64,000 nucleotides of DNA, from contig JALGZD010000219.1 of the NCBI GenBank assembly GCA_025782395.1, positions 1-64,000 of the forward strand. The letters run 5' to 3'. The notes under the pieces were generated by a model. It did not search any database. It was not told the DNA's origin and worked only from the letters and a program-made list of their open reading frames with translations. Numbering within the stretch: the first letter of the stretch is position 1; every line of letters starts with the position of its first letter. Both the position numbers and the translations under genes were made by a program. Source of the stretch: a bacterium. Lineage in GTDB: Bacteria > Joyebacterota > Joyebacteria > Joyebacterales > Joyebacteraceae. Shown here piece after piece: positions 8,701 through 15,706 of this stretch.

Positions 8701-10093
8701 CGTCACCGTCCGCATCCCTGTCGAGGGCGTTGATCATCGCGTCCTTGAACGGCAGCGGCCGCGACGCGTCTGTGTTCGCGTTCACGCGGTCGGAGCTGCT
8801 GCCCGTTCCCTCGACCAGCCCATCACCGTCTGTATCGTCCTTGTCGAAGTTCGTCTTGTACACATAGATCTCATCGCCGGGATCGATTCCGTCGGTATCG
8901 TACGGGTCATTCGGATCGGTCGGATCCGAGCCGTAGATCTGGATCTCGGCGTTGTCGTCGATGCCGTCGCCGTCCGTATCCGTATCGTACGGGTCGGTCT
9001 CGCCTGCATCAACTACGCCGTCTCCATCGACATCCTCGTACTCATCATCGATACCGTCGTTGTCGCTATCGAGATCGAGTGCGTCAATGAGACCGTCGCC
9101 GTCCGTGTCGCGACCAGGACTGCTCTGCGGGTTCTCGATCGTGTCCGAGATACCGTCGCCGTCCGTGTCTACGTCGCCCGGGTCGGTCTTGTAGAGGGTG
9201 ATCTCCTCACCATCGTACCAACCGTCGCCGTCGGCATCTTCCCCGCTCAGCGGATTGCTCAGCGCGTGGTAGATCTCATAACCATCGCTAAAGCCGTCGC
9301 CGTCGGTGTCATACATCTCGGGATCGATCTCGCCAGCGTCGACCACACCGTTCTCGTTGTAGTCTTCCTGGCTGTCCGTGACGCCGTCGTTGTCACTGTC
9401 GAAGTCGACCGCATTGATCTGGCCGTCTCCATCGGCGTCCACGTTGTCCTCGTTACCGATCCCGTCGACCCGACCGTCCCCATCCGTGTCAGGATTGGTT
9501 GGGTCGGTTCCGTACGTGATCTCCTCGAAGTCGTTCCAACCATCGCCGTCAGTGTTCGCGTTGAGCGGATCACATCCGTACATAGCCTCGAGTCCATCGA
9601 TCAGACCGTCGCCATCGGTATCCGCGTTAAGCCAGTCCGTCTCGAAGTACGGAGCCTGCGGCTCATGAACACCGTTGCCGTTCGCGTCCTCGACGCCATC
9701 AGGAATCCCGTCGCCGTCAGAATCGAGATCGAGCGCGTTGATCAGCGAGTCCTCGTCCTCAATGCTGTCAACGAGCCCTTCGATTCCATCTGAGATCCCG
9801 TCGCCATCGGTATCCCAGTTGTACGGGTCCGTCTCGCCTACATCGACAATGCCGTTGCCGTTAACGTCCTCCTCGACATCCGTGAGACCATCGCCGTCCC
9901 AATCTGCACCTTCGTCCAATACAGTAGCGTGCAGACCGTGCTTGATCTCATAGAAGTCCGGCAGGCCGTCGCCGTCCGTGTCGTAATAGTACGCACAGGC
10001 CGGGACGGCACCGACAAGCATCAGCGAGAACACGACAAAGAGCGAAGTGAGCGCCACGAATGCGCTTCTGTCGCTGCGGTTCTCTCTTGCCAT
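2750..10093 (-). CDS. Giant secreted TSP3-repeat calcium-binding protein with FlgD-like C-terminal domain
   Basis: The 2447-residue product begins with a signal peptide (MARENRSDRS... ending ACA). From about residue 35 to 1345 it is an almost uninterrupted array of thrombospondin type-3 units of the form DTDGDGL.D..E, each offering Asp side chains for Ca2+. Residues from about 1355 form several beta-sandwich (Ig/NEW3-like) modules. The last ~85 residues start with IYPNPY and end RKIMVIK, a FlgD-like sorting or anchor domain. ATG 10093 is chosen because AGGAGG (10101-10106) sits 7 nt upstream and the signal peptide starts there. An upstream in-frame ATG at 10252 would add 53 residues ahead of the signal sequence. 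A surface stalk or adhesin is the likely role; no catalytic domain was seen. Confidence 0.88.
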   Translation of the reverse strand: MARENRSDRSAFVALTSLFVVFSLMLVGAVPACAYYYDTDGDGLPDFYEIKHGLHATVLDEGADWDGDGLTDVEEDVNGNGIVDVGETDPYNWDTDGDGISDGIEGLVDSIEDEDSLINALDLDSDGDGIPDGVEDANGNGVHEPQAPYFETDWLNADTDGDGLIDGLEAMYGCDPLNANTDGDGWNDFEEITYGTDPTNPDTDGDGRVDGIGNEDNVDADGDGQINAVDFDSDNDGVTDSQEDYNENGVVDAGEIDPEMYDTDGDGFSDGYEIYHALSNPLSGEDADGDGWYDGEEITLYKTDPGDVDTDGDGISDTIENPQSSPGRDTDGDGLIDALDLDSDNDGIDDEYEDVDGDGVVDAGETDPYDTDTDGDGIDDNAEIQIYGSDPTDPNDPYDTDGIDPGDEIYVYKTNFDKDDTDGDGLVEGTGSSSDRVNANTDASRPLPFKDAMINALDRDADGDGILDGDEATYGTNDQNWDSDGDGLIDGAEVWIWGTDPTDADSDDDGLTDGEEVNIYRTDPNNPNTDGDYVDDGVEVNDWGSNPLDPDTDGDGILDGETITGTYIAADGVTVMNWSFTEDDTDAELGGDGLGNVLDPDSDWREWENPPSYVYLDFHDRTEIAYADYVAAKVARGARFHVGPLNPGEPDTDGDGYPDAQEVACGFDPLDASDYGDCSYTPDDFDGDGLFDLEEAVLEGTTPPTMHLIADYDGDGLTDGDEMHPTWWDIDGIPQLWPTDPMDDDMDSDGLDDDVEVGMGTNPHYADTDGDGITDHQEVLRVYDPLDADMDDDNLYDGMEDVNQDGVLDLAETDPEDGDTDDDGVYDGDELAFGIDPRDMDTDGDTLIDGLEVGYHAGNIGGYTNPAVFGAGDQDPATMTDPRLTDSDFDGYDDNVEDANGNGAYEPMLGETDAQDRDSDNDGLPDYYELAGNVASSPYAVGWIDNSLDLTDAFDEDTDGDGLEDGIEFAQMCDPNDTDTDGDGIIDGDEYYAYKTDPTNTDTDSDGCDENDTDPNDLENVTADTDNDGINNAMDVDSDNDWVWDGDGDEDCAGVNDADSDGIPDILDNDTDNDNLSDRQEMGLDTWHEFADNDRDFDEDGILDGDEYYQVIHQPHTGEVGFRASDPKLFDTDRDGLHDGFEVGKMAGYPVDSIIGGTNPDPGIWDFDGTPNSIVYLYDSDYDGLSDFEEDADMDGDDTDIGVTETDPEDDDTDNEGLIDGFEVWYGINPLDYDTDGDVLADGLELGLLSPMGTDTSIANPASPSARYDTVDKGAYTTDPNDADTDNDGLVDGAEDADRDGHRDGNSPYDTVSDWATTGETDPNEADTDRGGTSDGDEVVAVTDPLLNTVGDWDIDIDDNDGDVVGNILTIGIPAVGIEPGVSGSGDFVLWHTDGANNPDAGDGPSTAASLDDVRVRATSFHWYGELAGGTYSVPDTTVAHWFHYSVVSFSDDDIDAFVAGTAVTITVTVDVPEGAMPGIYRGYVEVATERILEQELPGDWVEVLVHVAPLKDIDICDDDDDPLGVGLASDPIDFPDPAALTEMHLMGAPVYPGTVTGMFRYANPNTNPDGVWPYPGHTPDLINDYNGFAATPFVNRTWDTNTLDPQGNVNLTYEIEAEYKWISGPMDPTSVISFDTPVVDHLNLSEVDSSYVYIDTTTLPHGLYVGTVRVFEDVHGVLDTDPPDGVCQGNEINDTFTLKFYLALPDIDVDDDYANMAGNVMDIEVTPGDVDVMVGEFRVYAAGASTNVDDWDGPGTESILDLQYYDPTTDVLTKVPADGVSTPVSFWVYSPDGEYSIELLLDGTMGDTLMLDGPSKLYRLRVAEIPVDLPAGTYRTDHPASWAPGDGTVPICARGWASGMGWLAGEFGPAVVYDPDIDAVDELMDYFHLTVNVTAVIDVEFDSPLVVLTGDPGDEACNTATVDNIGNYLADDVHFGAPAYLIGDDTGIAVPGAILDFDPTSLSIPLGESGDVVICAAIPAGQRADTYAGTIALLADGETQFDETAVNMVVNCVAAMEITDTDYDLVAGVMDYAAGAGGTGTAQFEICNLGNCPIEDLVGTVSGLPDGLDGTVTVEGRLPWDDCLVGVVEVDWTDPALSGTYTGTVTVTDGTLLDTFTLNVECYTALNVVDNGYNVVGNIMDLAPAPDGVPVTGQFGLENIGNDDIVGIAGALVVRNLPDGVSATVTIGTTCDWDDAIIGTVDVTWSDPEVVTGMYEGTVEITATGGLSDVFTVRVFVEALPSVAFYSGDVEVDGVAGEMVDATVTVENTGNVDIASGLTLTIDDLVGTTGSMIPSANVTFDPETAAIADGATEDFVLHITVSEGLLGQDYEGVLTLWLDGEYMDEVDVTVTIERGDAIAIYPNPYRMAEYEGGITIALGDVGDDLVVKVYDMFGGLVAELTGSGGDRGDVLWDLTNDDGKTVASGMYIATIDTGDEVVTRKIMVIK

Positions 10094-10525
10094 CCGACAA
10101 CCTCCTAGAATTGCGTTCTCACTCCGATGGCGCTCTCCCATGCGCCTCCGGGGCCCCGTCATGTGGCATCCCTGCTCACACGCGGAGAGTTCCCGCCGCC
10201 CACCAGGAGCGACGAACGTTCCCCTAACTACCGGTACTGAGTATTCGCGCATTCACCTCCTATCGACGCTGGATAAGCCACCACACCGGCGGCCTCCAAA
10301 CGTAGGAACCCAACTGTCTCTCTTCCCTAGTCTACCTCTTTACAACAACCCTGTACGGGTTTTGCGGCAATCTAGCACACGGTCCCAAAATCTGTCAACC
10401 TTCTTTTTGCCGACGGATCCGGGGCTTGCCGTCGTTCCAACGCAAGGGCCTTTGTCAAGTTAGCTCGCCGCTCCGGGGCGTTGCGCGAACTGTCGCGCCA
10501 TCTCTATCGAACTCCGCCGCGGACC
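10094..10525. other. Long leader region of the giant TSP3 gene
   Basis: The 432 bp between alr and the giant gene hold a promoter at 10369-10398 and then about 270 nt of leader. The leader contains a small AACCC/GGGTT hairpin and a second ribosome-binding site (AGGAGG) followed by ATG 10252 in frame with the giant gene. I recognise no known riboswitch class here. Confidence 0.5.
10369..10398 (-). promoter_or_regulatory. Promoter for the giant TSP3 gene
   Basis: TTGACA (10393-10398) and TAGATT (10369-10374) are separated by 18 nt on the minus strand. The predicted transcript starts near 10362, leaving a leader of about 270 nt. Confidence 0.65.
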
Positions 10526-11731
10526 CTAGACGGGCCCTCCGCCGTCGGTCCACCGCCGCCTTCCCATTGCTCTGCGTTCTATCAGGGTCCGCGTCCCGAT
10601 CGTCTCGCCACTCTGGACGTAAGTCCGCGCTACGCGCTTGCCTATGCCACAGATCACTTCGTAGTTGAGCGTATTCGACCGTTCAGCCACGTCGTCGACC
10701 GTTATCTCCTCACCACCCTGTTTTCCGAACAGTACGACCTCATCGCCGACCGTAGCGTTTCGGATATCATCTATCCTGACGAGAGTCACGTCCATCGTGA
10801 CTCGCCCGACCACGGGTGCGCGCTGTCCTCGAATCAGCACCTCGCCGCAGTTCGACAGCCTGAAGCTGTAGCCGTGCCCGTACCCGACCGGCACGACCGC
10901 TATCTTCGTTGCCGTCTCGGTCACATACGAGCGCCCGTAGCTCACGCCGTGGCCCGCCGGCAGATCGCGTATCTGAGCGATCCGGGACTTGAAGGTCATC
11001 ACGGGCTCCAGGCGTGCGTCCACTCCGGCCGTGGGCGAAGGCCTCAGTCCGTAGATCATGATACCGAGTCGAGCCATGTTGAGGGGGTTTTCAACCGAGG
11101 ACTTGATGTTGAGAACAGCCCCGCTGTTCGCTGCGTGTCGGAGCGGGATCTCGATTCCCTTGCTCTCAAGTCGCCGAAGGAGTGTCTGGAACTGCTCTAT
11201 CTGATTGAGCGTGAATTCCTCGTCATCATCCGACGACGGGAAGTGTGTGAAGACGCCCTCGAGTATCAGCTCCGGTAGTTTCCTCAGTGCCCCAATGAAG
11301 GGGCCCGCGTCCGCCAGGGCTACTCCGCTGCGGCCCATCCCGGTATCCACTTCCACGTGGACAACGCCCTGCTTCCCTCGCGAGACACATGCCCTTGAAA
11401 GCGCCCGTGCGATGCCCAAACTCGGCACAGTACACGACAGCTCATATTCGATGATGCTCTCGGCCTCGTTTTCCATCGGTGGACTGAGGATGAGGATCGG
11501 CGCGTCAATGCCGGCCTGCCTTAGCTCCATCCCCTCGTGGAGCGTGGCCACGCCGAGCATGTCTACTCCTGACCGTACAGCTATCCTCGCCACCTCCACC
11601 GCACCATGCCCGTACGCATCGGCCTTTACCACCATCATGATGTGGCAGTCGTCTCCCGCACGGCCGCGCACCTCTCCGATATTGTGGATGAGCGCGTCCA
11701 GATCGATCTCGACCCATGTCGAGAAACGCAT
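10526..11731 (-). CDS. alr: Alanine racemase
   Basis: This PLP enzyme interconverts L- and D-alanine for peptidoglycan synthesis in the cytoplasm. The 401-residue protein starts MRFSTWVEIDLDALIHN and carries the PLP-lysine motif VVKADAYGHG (Lys36). The catalytic Tyr motif GVSYGRSY and the PVGYGHG segment lie in the C-terminal half, where the beta-barrel C-terminal domain begins. ATG 11731 is preceded by AGGAGG with a 6-nt spacer (11738-11743). A longer frame from GTG 11833 would add 34 hydrophobic residues not found in the family, so I reject it. The stop codon is TAG. The gene is transcribed towards the giant TSP3 gene. Confidence 0.95.
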   Translation of the reverse strand: MRFSTWVEIDLDALIHNIGEVRGRAGDDCHIMMVVKADAYGHGAVEVARIAVRSGVDMLGVATLHEGMELRQAGIDAPILILSPPMENEAESIIEYELSCTVPSLGIARALSRACVSRGKQGVVHVEVDTGMGRSGVALADAGPFIGALRKLPELILEGVFTHFPSSDDDEEFTLNQIEQFQTLLRRLESKGIEIPLRHAANSGAVLNIKSSVENPLNMARLGIMIYGLRPSPTAGVDARLEPVMTFKSRIAQIRDLPAGHGVSYGRSYVTETATKIAVVPVGYGHGYSFRLSNCGEVLIRGQRAPVVGRVTMDVTLVRIDDIRNATVGDEVVLFGKQGGEEITVDDVAERSNTLNYEVICGIGKRVARTYVQSGETIGTRTLIERRAMGRRRWTDGGGPV

Positions 11732-11926
11732 CGCCTTCCTCCTGCGAGTACCGAGCTTCCCTGAGCGGCCAAAGAGCCACCCTGGAAACATTACTAAGTA
11801 GCACAGCCCCAGTACCGCCGCAAGTGGATTCACCAGAAAAGTCCCATCCAGAGCCCTTTCTCTCCGCAGCCGAGCATATCAGTTCATGGACTTGTCAAAG
11901 AACCTGCGTGCGGATACGAGGACTCA

Positions 11927-11955
11927 GGTCGCCGACGGCATCGCCGTCAGCGACC
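11927..11955. other. Perfect double-stem hairpin upstream of alr/mazG
   Basis: GGTCGC-c-GACGGC pairs with GCCGTC-a-GCGACC around an ATC loop. It sits between divergent genes rather than after one. It may be a regulatory structure in the alr leader or an operator-like palindrome; its role is unknown. Confidence 0.45.
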
Positions 11956-12187
11956 TTCAAACCACCGTATCATGCGCCTTCTGTCACAAACCCGCCCAGA
12001 AGACTTCACACGGACGCCATTCAGCTGCAAGGCGCGTGCCAGTGGACGTCTCCCGCTGTAATACTTTGCTGAGCCACAGGTTAGCTCCCGCTCGGACCCC
12101 GGATCCGGCTCGGCCATCAGATCGCGCTCGATCCGGCAGACGCGCGACTCGGATGACACGGCATCAGCGCGCTGCGCATGACAGCAG

Positions 12188-12216
12188 TTGAAAGGAGCGG
12201 CTCCTTCCTGTATCAT
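12188..12216 (+). promoter_or_regulatory. Promoter for mazG
   Basis: TTGAAA (12188-12193), a 17-nt spacer and TATCAT (12211-12216) make a strong sigma-70 match about 100 nt ahead of the mazG GTG start. Confidence 0.7.
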
Positions 12217-12319
12217 CTCGTAAAGTGCGGCGACGTTCTATCGCACTCCAAGATGAGATATAGGGTACAGCACCACGGGCGTTCAGCCTCTGAACGACAA
12301 CCATGGGGGGTCTTCCAGA

Positions 12320-13144
12320 GTGACAGACAGAAGTGCTTCAGAGCTCTTCGAACAACTGCTTCAACTTACGTGTCTCCTGAGATCTCCCGAAGGCTGCGCC
12401 TGGGACAGGGCGCAGACCATCGATTCGATCCGGCCTCACTTCGTTGAGGAGTTCCACGAGGTCCTCGAAGCCCTTGATCTCCACGACGATGAGAAGCTGC
12501 AGGATGAGTTAGGCGACCTCCTCTACCTCCTCACCTTCATCGCAACCGTCGCTGAAGAGAGCAACCGCTTCTGTATGAGCGACATCATATCCGGGATCGA
12601 TGCCAAGCTGAGGCGAAGGCATCCACACGTTTTTGGTGACGTCGTCGCCTCAACGCCGGATGAAGTGCGTCAAACATGGGAGACCATCAAGCTGGAGGAA
12701 AGGACCCACAAGGGGAGGCGCTCGCTGCTCGACGGGCTCCCCGCCGAGCTGTCTGCGCTGCTAACGGCTCGCAGGATCCAGGAGAAGGCCGCGTCAGTCG
12801 GTTTCGACTGGAGCGATCCCAGCGATGTACTGGACAAGATCGAGGAGGAGTTGAAAGAGCTCCGGGCAGAGATAGACGACGGCCGCGTCGATCTTCAGGA
12901 AAACGAACTCGGAGACCTGCTCTTCGCCGTTGTCAATGTCGCGCGCTTCCAGGAGATCGATCCTGAAGCAGCGCTTCGCAGAACCAATCTGAAGTTCCGA
13001 CGGCGCTTCGCCGCAATCGAAGAAGCGTTCAAGGGACGGGACCTTCGGGACGTCGGTCTCGAGGCGATGGACAGAGTATGGAACGAATCCAAGATCGGGG
13101 AAGACGCCTCGGGAGAGGCGGACGATCAATCGGAGGAGTCCTGA
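12320..13144 (+). CDS. mazG: Nucleoside triphosphate pyrophosphohydrolase MazG
   Basis: MazG hydrolyses NTPs and dNTPs to the monophosphate and PPi, clearing aberrant nucleotides and influencing stringent-response pools. The 274-residue protein has the usual two tandem MazG domains. The first shows CAWDRAQT, then the metal-binding [10 protein letters not shown] and DELGDLLY. The second shows EELKEL and [13 protein letters not shown]. The start is GTG 12320, with a G-rich stretch about 9 nt upstream. The 3' end overlaps the convergent Nudix gene by 19 bp. The C-terminal tail is acidic and probably disordered. Confidence 0.93.
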   Translation: MTDRSASELFEQLLQLTCLLRSPEGCAWDRAQTIDSIRPHFVEEFHEVLEALDLHDDEKLQDELGDLLYLLTFIATVAEESNRFCMSDIISGIDAKLRRRHPHVFGDVVASTPDEVRQTWETIKLEERTHKGRRSLLDGLPAELSALLTARRIQEKAASVGFDWSDPSDVLDKIEEELKELRAEIDDGRVDLQENELGDLLFAVVNVARFQEIDPEAALRRTNLKFRRRFAAIEEAFKGRDLRDVGLEAMDRVWNESKIGEDASGEADDQSEES

Positions 13145-13587
13145 TCCCACGGCGCTGTGGCTCCACGCCGCCACTCTACGTAGTCCTTCACGATACTCCT
13201 ATGATCGAATGCCATCTCGGAAGGCAATGAGTCCGTATCATAGACTGCGGCGGCGCGAGCGTCGTCGGCAGCCCTTAGCACTCCTGTTCCCTTCGCCACA
13301 AAGACCGTAGTCATGGTGTGCATTCGGGGGTCGCGACCCGGGTCGGAGTAGACGTGGAACTGGCGGAGTTCAGTAAGCCCGAGTCCTGTCTCTTCCTGAG
13401 CCTCCCGCTCTGCAGCAGACTCCACGGACTCGCCATAGTCTACGAACCCGCCCGGCAGTGCCCAGCCGTGCGGGGGATTCAAGCGGTCGATCAAGACGAT
13501 ACCCCCGGCGAATTCTATGATGATGTCCACGGTGGGAAACGGATTGCGGGGTAGAGTTCCTCTCCCGTCTCCCGCACGTTCCGTCAT
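13126..13587 (-). CDS. Nudix hydrolase
   Basis: The 153-residue protein has a canonical Nudix box, starting [20 protein letters not shown] and continuing TGL, which binds Mg2+ and cleaves nucleoside diphosphate-X bonds. The flanking [11 protein letters not shown] and [11 protein letters not shown] pattern resembles ADP-ribose or NDP-sugar pyrophosphatase-type Nudix proteins. The exact substrate cannot be read from sequence. It starts at ATG 13587 with GGAG 8 nt upstream. It is 57 bp downstream of the OmpA-like gene and probably shares its transcript. Its 3' end overlaps mazG tail to tail. Confidence 0.9.
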   Translation of the reverse strand: MTERAGDGRGTLPRNPFPTVDIIIEFAGGIVLIDRLNPPHGWALPGGFVDYGESVESAAEREAQEETGLGLTELRQFHVYSDPGRDPRMHTMTTVFVAKGTGVLRAADDARAAAVYDTDSLPSEMAFDHRSIVKDYVEWRRGATAPWDQDSSD

Positions 13588-13644
13588 GCTGGCTGCTCCA
13601 TGTGGAGGCGTGTGGCACCGGCGACCAACCGCACCGGACCTGCG

Positions 13645-14958
13645 CTAGAGATCGGGACAACCGTCCTCGTCCTCGAAGCCATCGAAATCCTCTCGTTCGT
13701 CCGGACACATATCGCGTTCGTCTATGATGCCGTCACCGTCGTTGTCGAGGTCGGGAATGCCATCCTCATCCTCAAAGCCATCGAAGTCCTCAGGCATGTT
13801 CGGCGCCAGATCGAACACGTCGGGGATTCCGTCACCATCGTTGTCGGGATCGGGGCAACCGTCCTCGTCCTCGAAGCCGTCGAAATCCTCCGGCAGGTCC
13901 ACACATCTGTCACGGAAATCCGGGATTCCATCGCCGTCGGTGTCCGCCGACGCGATCGGCCAGGAGTGCGATATGCTGACGGTGGCTTCCCAGTCGGGAT
14001 AGGCGTCGTGCGGGTCGAAGTCCAGGGTTGATCGATCGTTCCCCGAAATCCCGACAGCCAGTCCCGCGGTCAGAGCCCACCCATCGAATCTGATTCGGAC
14101 GCCCGGTGTTATCGTGAGTGGATTCTCCTTGAGTGCGACCGCGTCCCGGTCCTGCGCGATGTCTCCACGAAACTCCGTGAAGAGATCGACTCTCCGCCCC
14201 GTGAACTCGATCGCGCCTCTCAGGATGAGCGCGTCGTTCGCCGTGAACGCACGACCATCGGGAAGAGCCGCATAGTAGTCAGGATAGAAACGATGCCCGC
14301 GGTCTTCGCTACCGTTGAACGCCCATCCGACATTCGCGTGCAATCGGAGTGGAAAGCGCGGTCCGAAATCCACCGTTGCGAGAAGCACAGCCTCTGCATC
14401 GACATCCTCTCCCCCGGTCAGAAGGAGCTCCGATCCGGCCGAGTCGGTCACGGTCATCTCCCGCGTGAGCGGAATGCCGACCCGTCCCTCGAGAGCAAGT
14501 TTCAGAGGAGAACGGCGGGGCAGAAGACCCAGCTTTGCGCCAAAAGCTGGATTAGAGAGCCCCGTTGCATCCGTGTTCCCGTCAGCGTTCGTCCATCTTG
14601 CTGCTCGCACCGGTGCATCGAGCGAAAGCTCGAGCCAGTTGGTCAGGCCGTAGCTTCCTGCGATATGGAGCGTTCCGTACTGCCCTTCGTCAGCACCTCT
14701 GATCCCGGCAAGATCAGATGATTCGTAGTACTGTCCCGAGAACGTGAGCCCCAGAACGCCGCGCGTCTGAAGGCTCGCCGACCTGACAGAGATCAGCCCT
14801 CTGCTGCCGCCCACGGAGCACCCCGCGGTCTCCACCGCCGTGGCCGGCGCGGGCGACAGAACCAGGATGCATAGCGCCACCAACACCGGGCCGAATACGG
14901 CCACTGCAGCCAGTCGTCCTCTAACGCAGGCTCTTGTTCGCGACCGACAGTACATCAA
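13645..14958 (-). CDS. OmpA-like outer-membrane barrel ending in TSP3 repeats, no OmpA domain
   Basis: The 437-residue protein has a long signal peptide (cleavage near PAPATA, about residue 40). A barrel-like segment of alternating strands follows to about residue 335. It ends with three TSP3/OmpA-linker units of the type DTDGDGIPDFRDRC and FEDEDGCPD. In related OmpA-family proteins this linker leads to a ~110-residue peptidoglycan-binding OmpA domain. Here the frame stops immediately after CPDL, so the wall anchor is absent. The start codon overlaps the stop of the upstream DUF1844 gene (ATGA, 14955-14958), implying translational coupling. Confidence 0.75.
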   Translation of the reverse strand: MMYCRSRTRACVRGRLAAVAVFGPVLVALCILVLSPAPATAVETAGCSVGGSRGLISVRSASLQTRGVLGLTFSGQYYESSDLAGIRGADEGQYGTLHIAGSYGLTNWLELSLDAPVRAARWTNADGNTDATGLSNPAFGAKLGLLPRRSPLKLALEGRVGIPLTREMTVTDSAGSELLLTGGEDVDAEAVLLATVDFGPRFPLRLHANVGWAFNGSEDRGHRFYPDYYAALPDGRAFTANDALILRGAIEFTGRRVDLFTEFRGDIAQDRDAVALKENPLTITPGVRIRFDGWALTAGLAVGISGNDRSTLDFDPHDAYPDWEATVSISHSWPIASADTDGDGIPDFRDRCVDLPEDFDGFEDEDGCPDPDNDGDGIPDVFDLAPNMPEDFDGFEDEDGIPDLDNDGDGIIDERDMCPDEREDFDGFEDEDGCPDL

Positions 14959-15485
14959 TTGTCTCCAGCCTTTCCGTCGCTCTCGTCGCTGCCGGCATCG
15001 CCTGCTCCATCGTTGTCCCCGGCGTCGCTGTCTCCCCCATCTCCTGCACCGCTCGCCTCGTCGCCGTCCCCGGCGTCGCTGTCTCCCCCATCTCCTGCAC
15101 CGCTCGCTCCTTCGCCGTCCCCGCCGTCGCTGTCTCCCCCATCTCCTGCACCGCTTGCTTCGTCGCCGTCCTCACCACCACTCTCATCGCTCTTTTCAGC
15201 CGACACATCGACGTAGTTCATCTGCAGCTGATGAAGAACGTGCTCCAGAAGGCGCGTCTCGTCTTCATTGAGATTGCCGACGCACTTACGCTTGAACATG
15301 CTGAGCATCTCTATGCTGTCATGGGCGCCCGGGAGATCTGCTTTCACTTCGCCGGTCAGGGGGTGCGCTATCTTCCCGAGCTGCTGCATCGCTGCTGCCT
15401 CGAACATCGCCACGAGGTGAAAGAAGTACCTGTCGATGCCCGTCTCTTGTTCGTTAGTCTCTTGTCCGTTGGTCTCTTCCTTCAC
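14955..15485 (-). CDS. DUF1844 protein with Gly/Asp-rich 17-residue repeats
   Basis: The first ~95 residues match the DUF1844 family in composition and motifs: YFFHLVAMFEAAAMQQLGK, HPLTGEV, AHDSIEML and LNEDETRLLEHVL. The function of the family is unknown. The C-terminal ~80 residues are a low-complexity acidic tail containing three copies of a 17-residue unit (SGAGDGGDSD...), encoded by 51-bp tandem repeats. I take GTG 15485 as start because GGAGG lies 5 nt upstream. A GTG at 15509 is the alternative and adds 8 residues. The stop overlaps the start of the OmpA-like gene. Confidence 0.8.
   Translation of the reverse strand: MKEETNGQETNEQETGIDRYFFHLVAMFEAAAMQQLGKIAHPLTGEVKADLPGAHDSIEMLSMFKRKCVGNLNEDETRLLEHVLHQLQMNYVDVSAEKSDESGGEDGDEASGAGDGGDSDGGDGEGASGAGDGGDSDAGDGDEASGAGDGGDSDAGDNDGAGDAGSDESDGKAGDN
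15003..15155 (-). repeat. Three 51-bp tandem repeats inside the DUF1844 gene
   Basis: The motif tctcccccatctcctgcacc recurs at 15031, 15082 and 15133, a period of exactly 51 bp. Each unit encodes 17 residues, so copy-number change keeps the reading frame. Confidence 0.9.
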
Positions 15486-15536
15486 AAGAACCTCCACACT
15501 TGCTTGCACACGCTATCACCCACACATCATCTAAAC

Positions 15537-15565
15537 AGTTTAGGCACGCAGGGCGGCGTGGTCAA
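15537..15565 (-). promoter_or_regulatory. Promoter for DUF1844-OmpA-like-Nudix unit
   Basis: TTGACC (15560-15565), a 17-nt spacer and TAAACT (15537-15542) lie about 50 nt before the DUF1844 start on the minus strand. Confidence 0.6.
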
Positions 15566-15591
15566 CTGAAACATGACCGTTCACCCAGCCG

Positions 15592-15622
15592 GAGGCCCCC
15601 GGGGACGCGCCCCGAGGGCCTC
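15592..15622. terminator. Hairpin terminator after the GH57-like gene
   Basis: GAGGCCC-c-CGGGG pairs with CCCCG-a-GGGCCTC (15592-15622) around a 5-nt loop. It lies 85 bp past the minus-strand stop of the GH57-like gene and upstream of the next promoter. Confidence 0.6.
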
Positions 15623-15706
15623 TGAATCGAACCATCCATGCGGCTCCATCCCCTCGACCGCCACGCGCGGCAAGCGCATCAGTCGGGCCCTCGAGAGCCG
15701 GTGCTT

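Larger units (their letters stand above)
11732..12319. other. Divergent intergenic region between alr and mazG
   Basis: No gene is supported in this 588-bp gap. It contains a strong 29-bp hairpin (11927-11955), a promoter for mazG (12188-12216), and a TTGACA (11893-11898, minus strand) upstream of alr without a well-spaced -10 box. A six-codon ATG...TGA minigene at 12303-12323 overlaps the mazG start codon. Confidence 0.5.

Noticed and set aside
8700-9950. Regularly spaced short repeats resembling a CRISPR array
   Set aside because: The similarity comes from repeated DxDGDG codons. Spacing varies with protein repeat length, repeats are imperfect, and the frame is continuous protein-coding.
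11732-11833. 34-residue hydrophobic N-terminal extension of alanine racemase
   Set aside because: Alr is cytoplasmic and starts at the MRFSTWVEIDL motif; AGGAGG with a 6-nt spacer marks ATG 11731.
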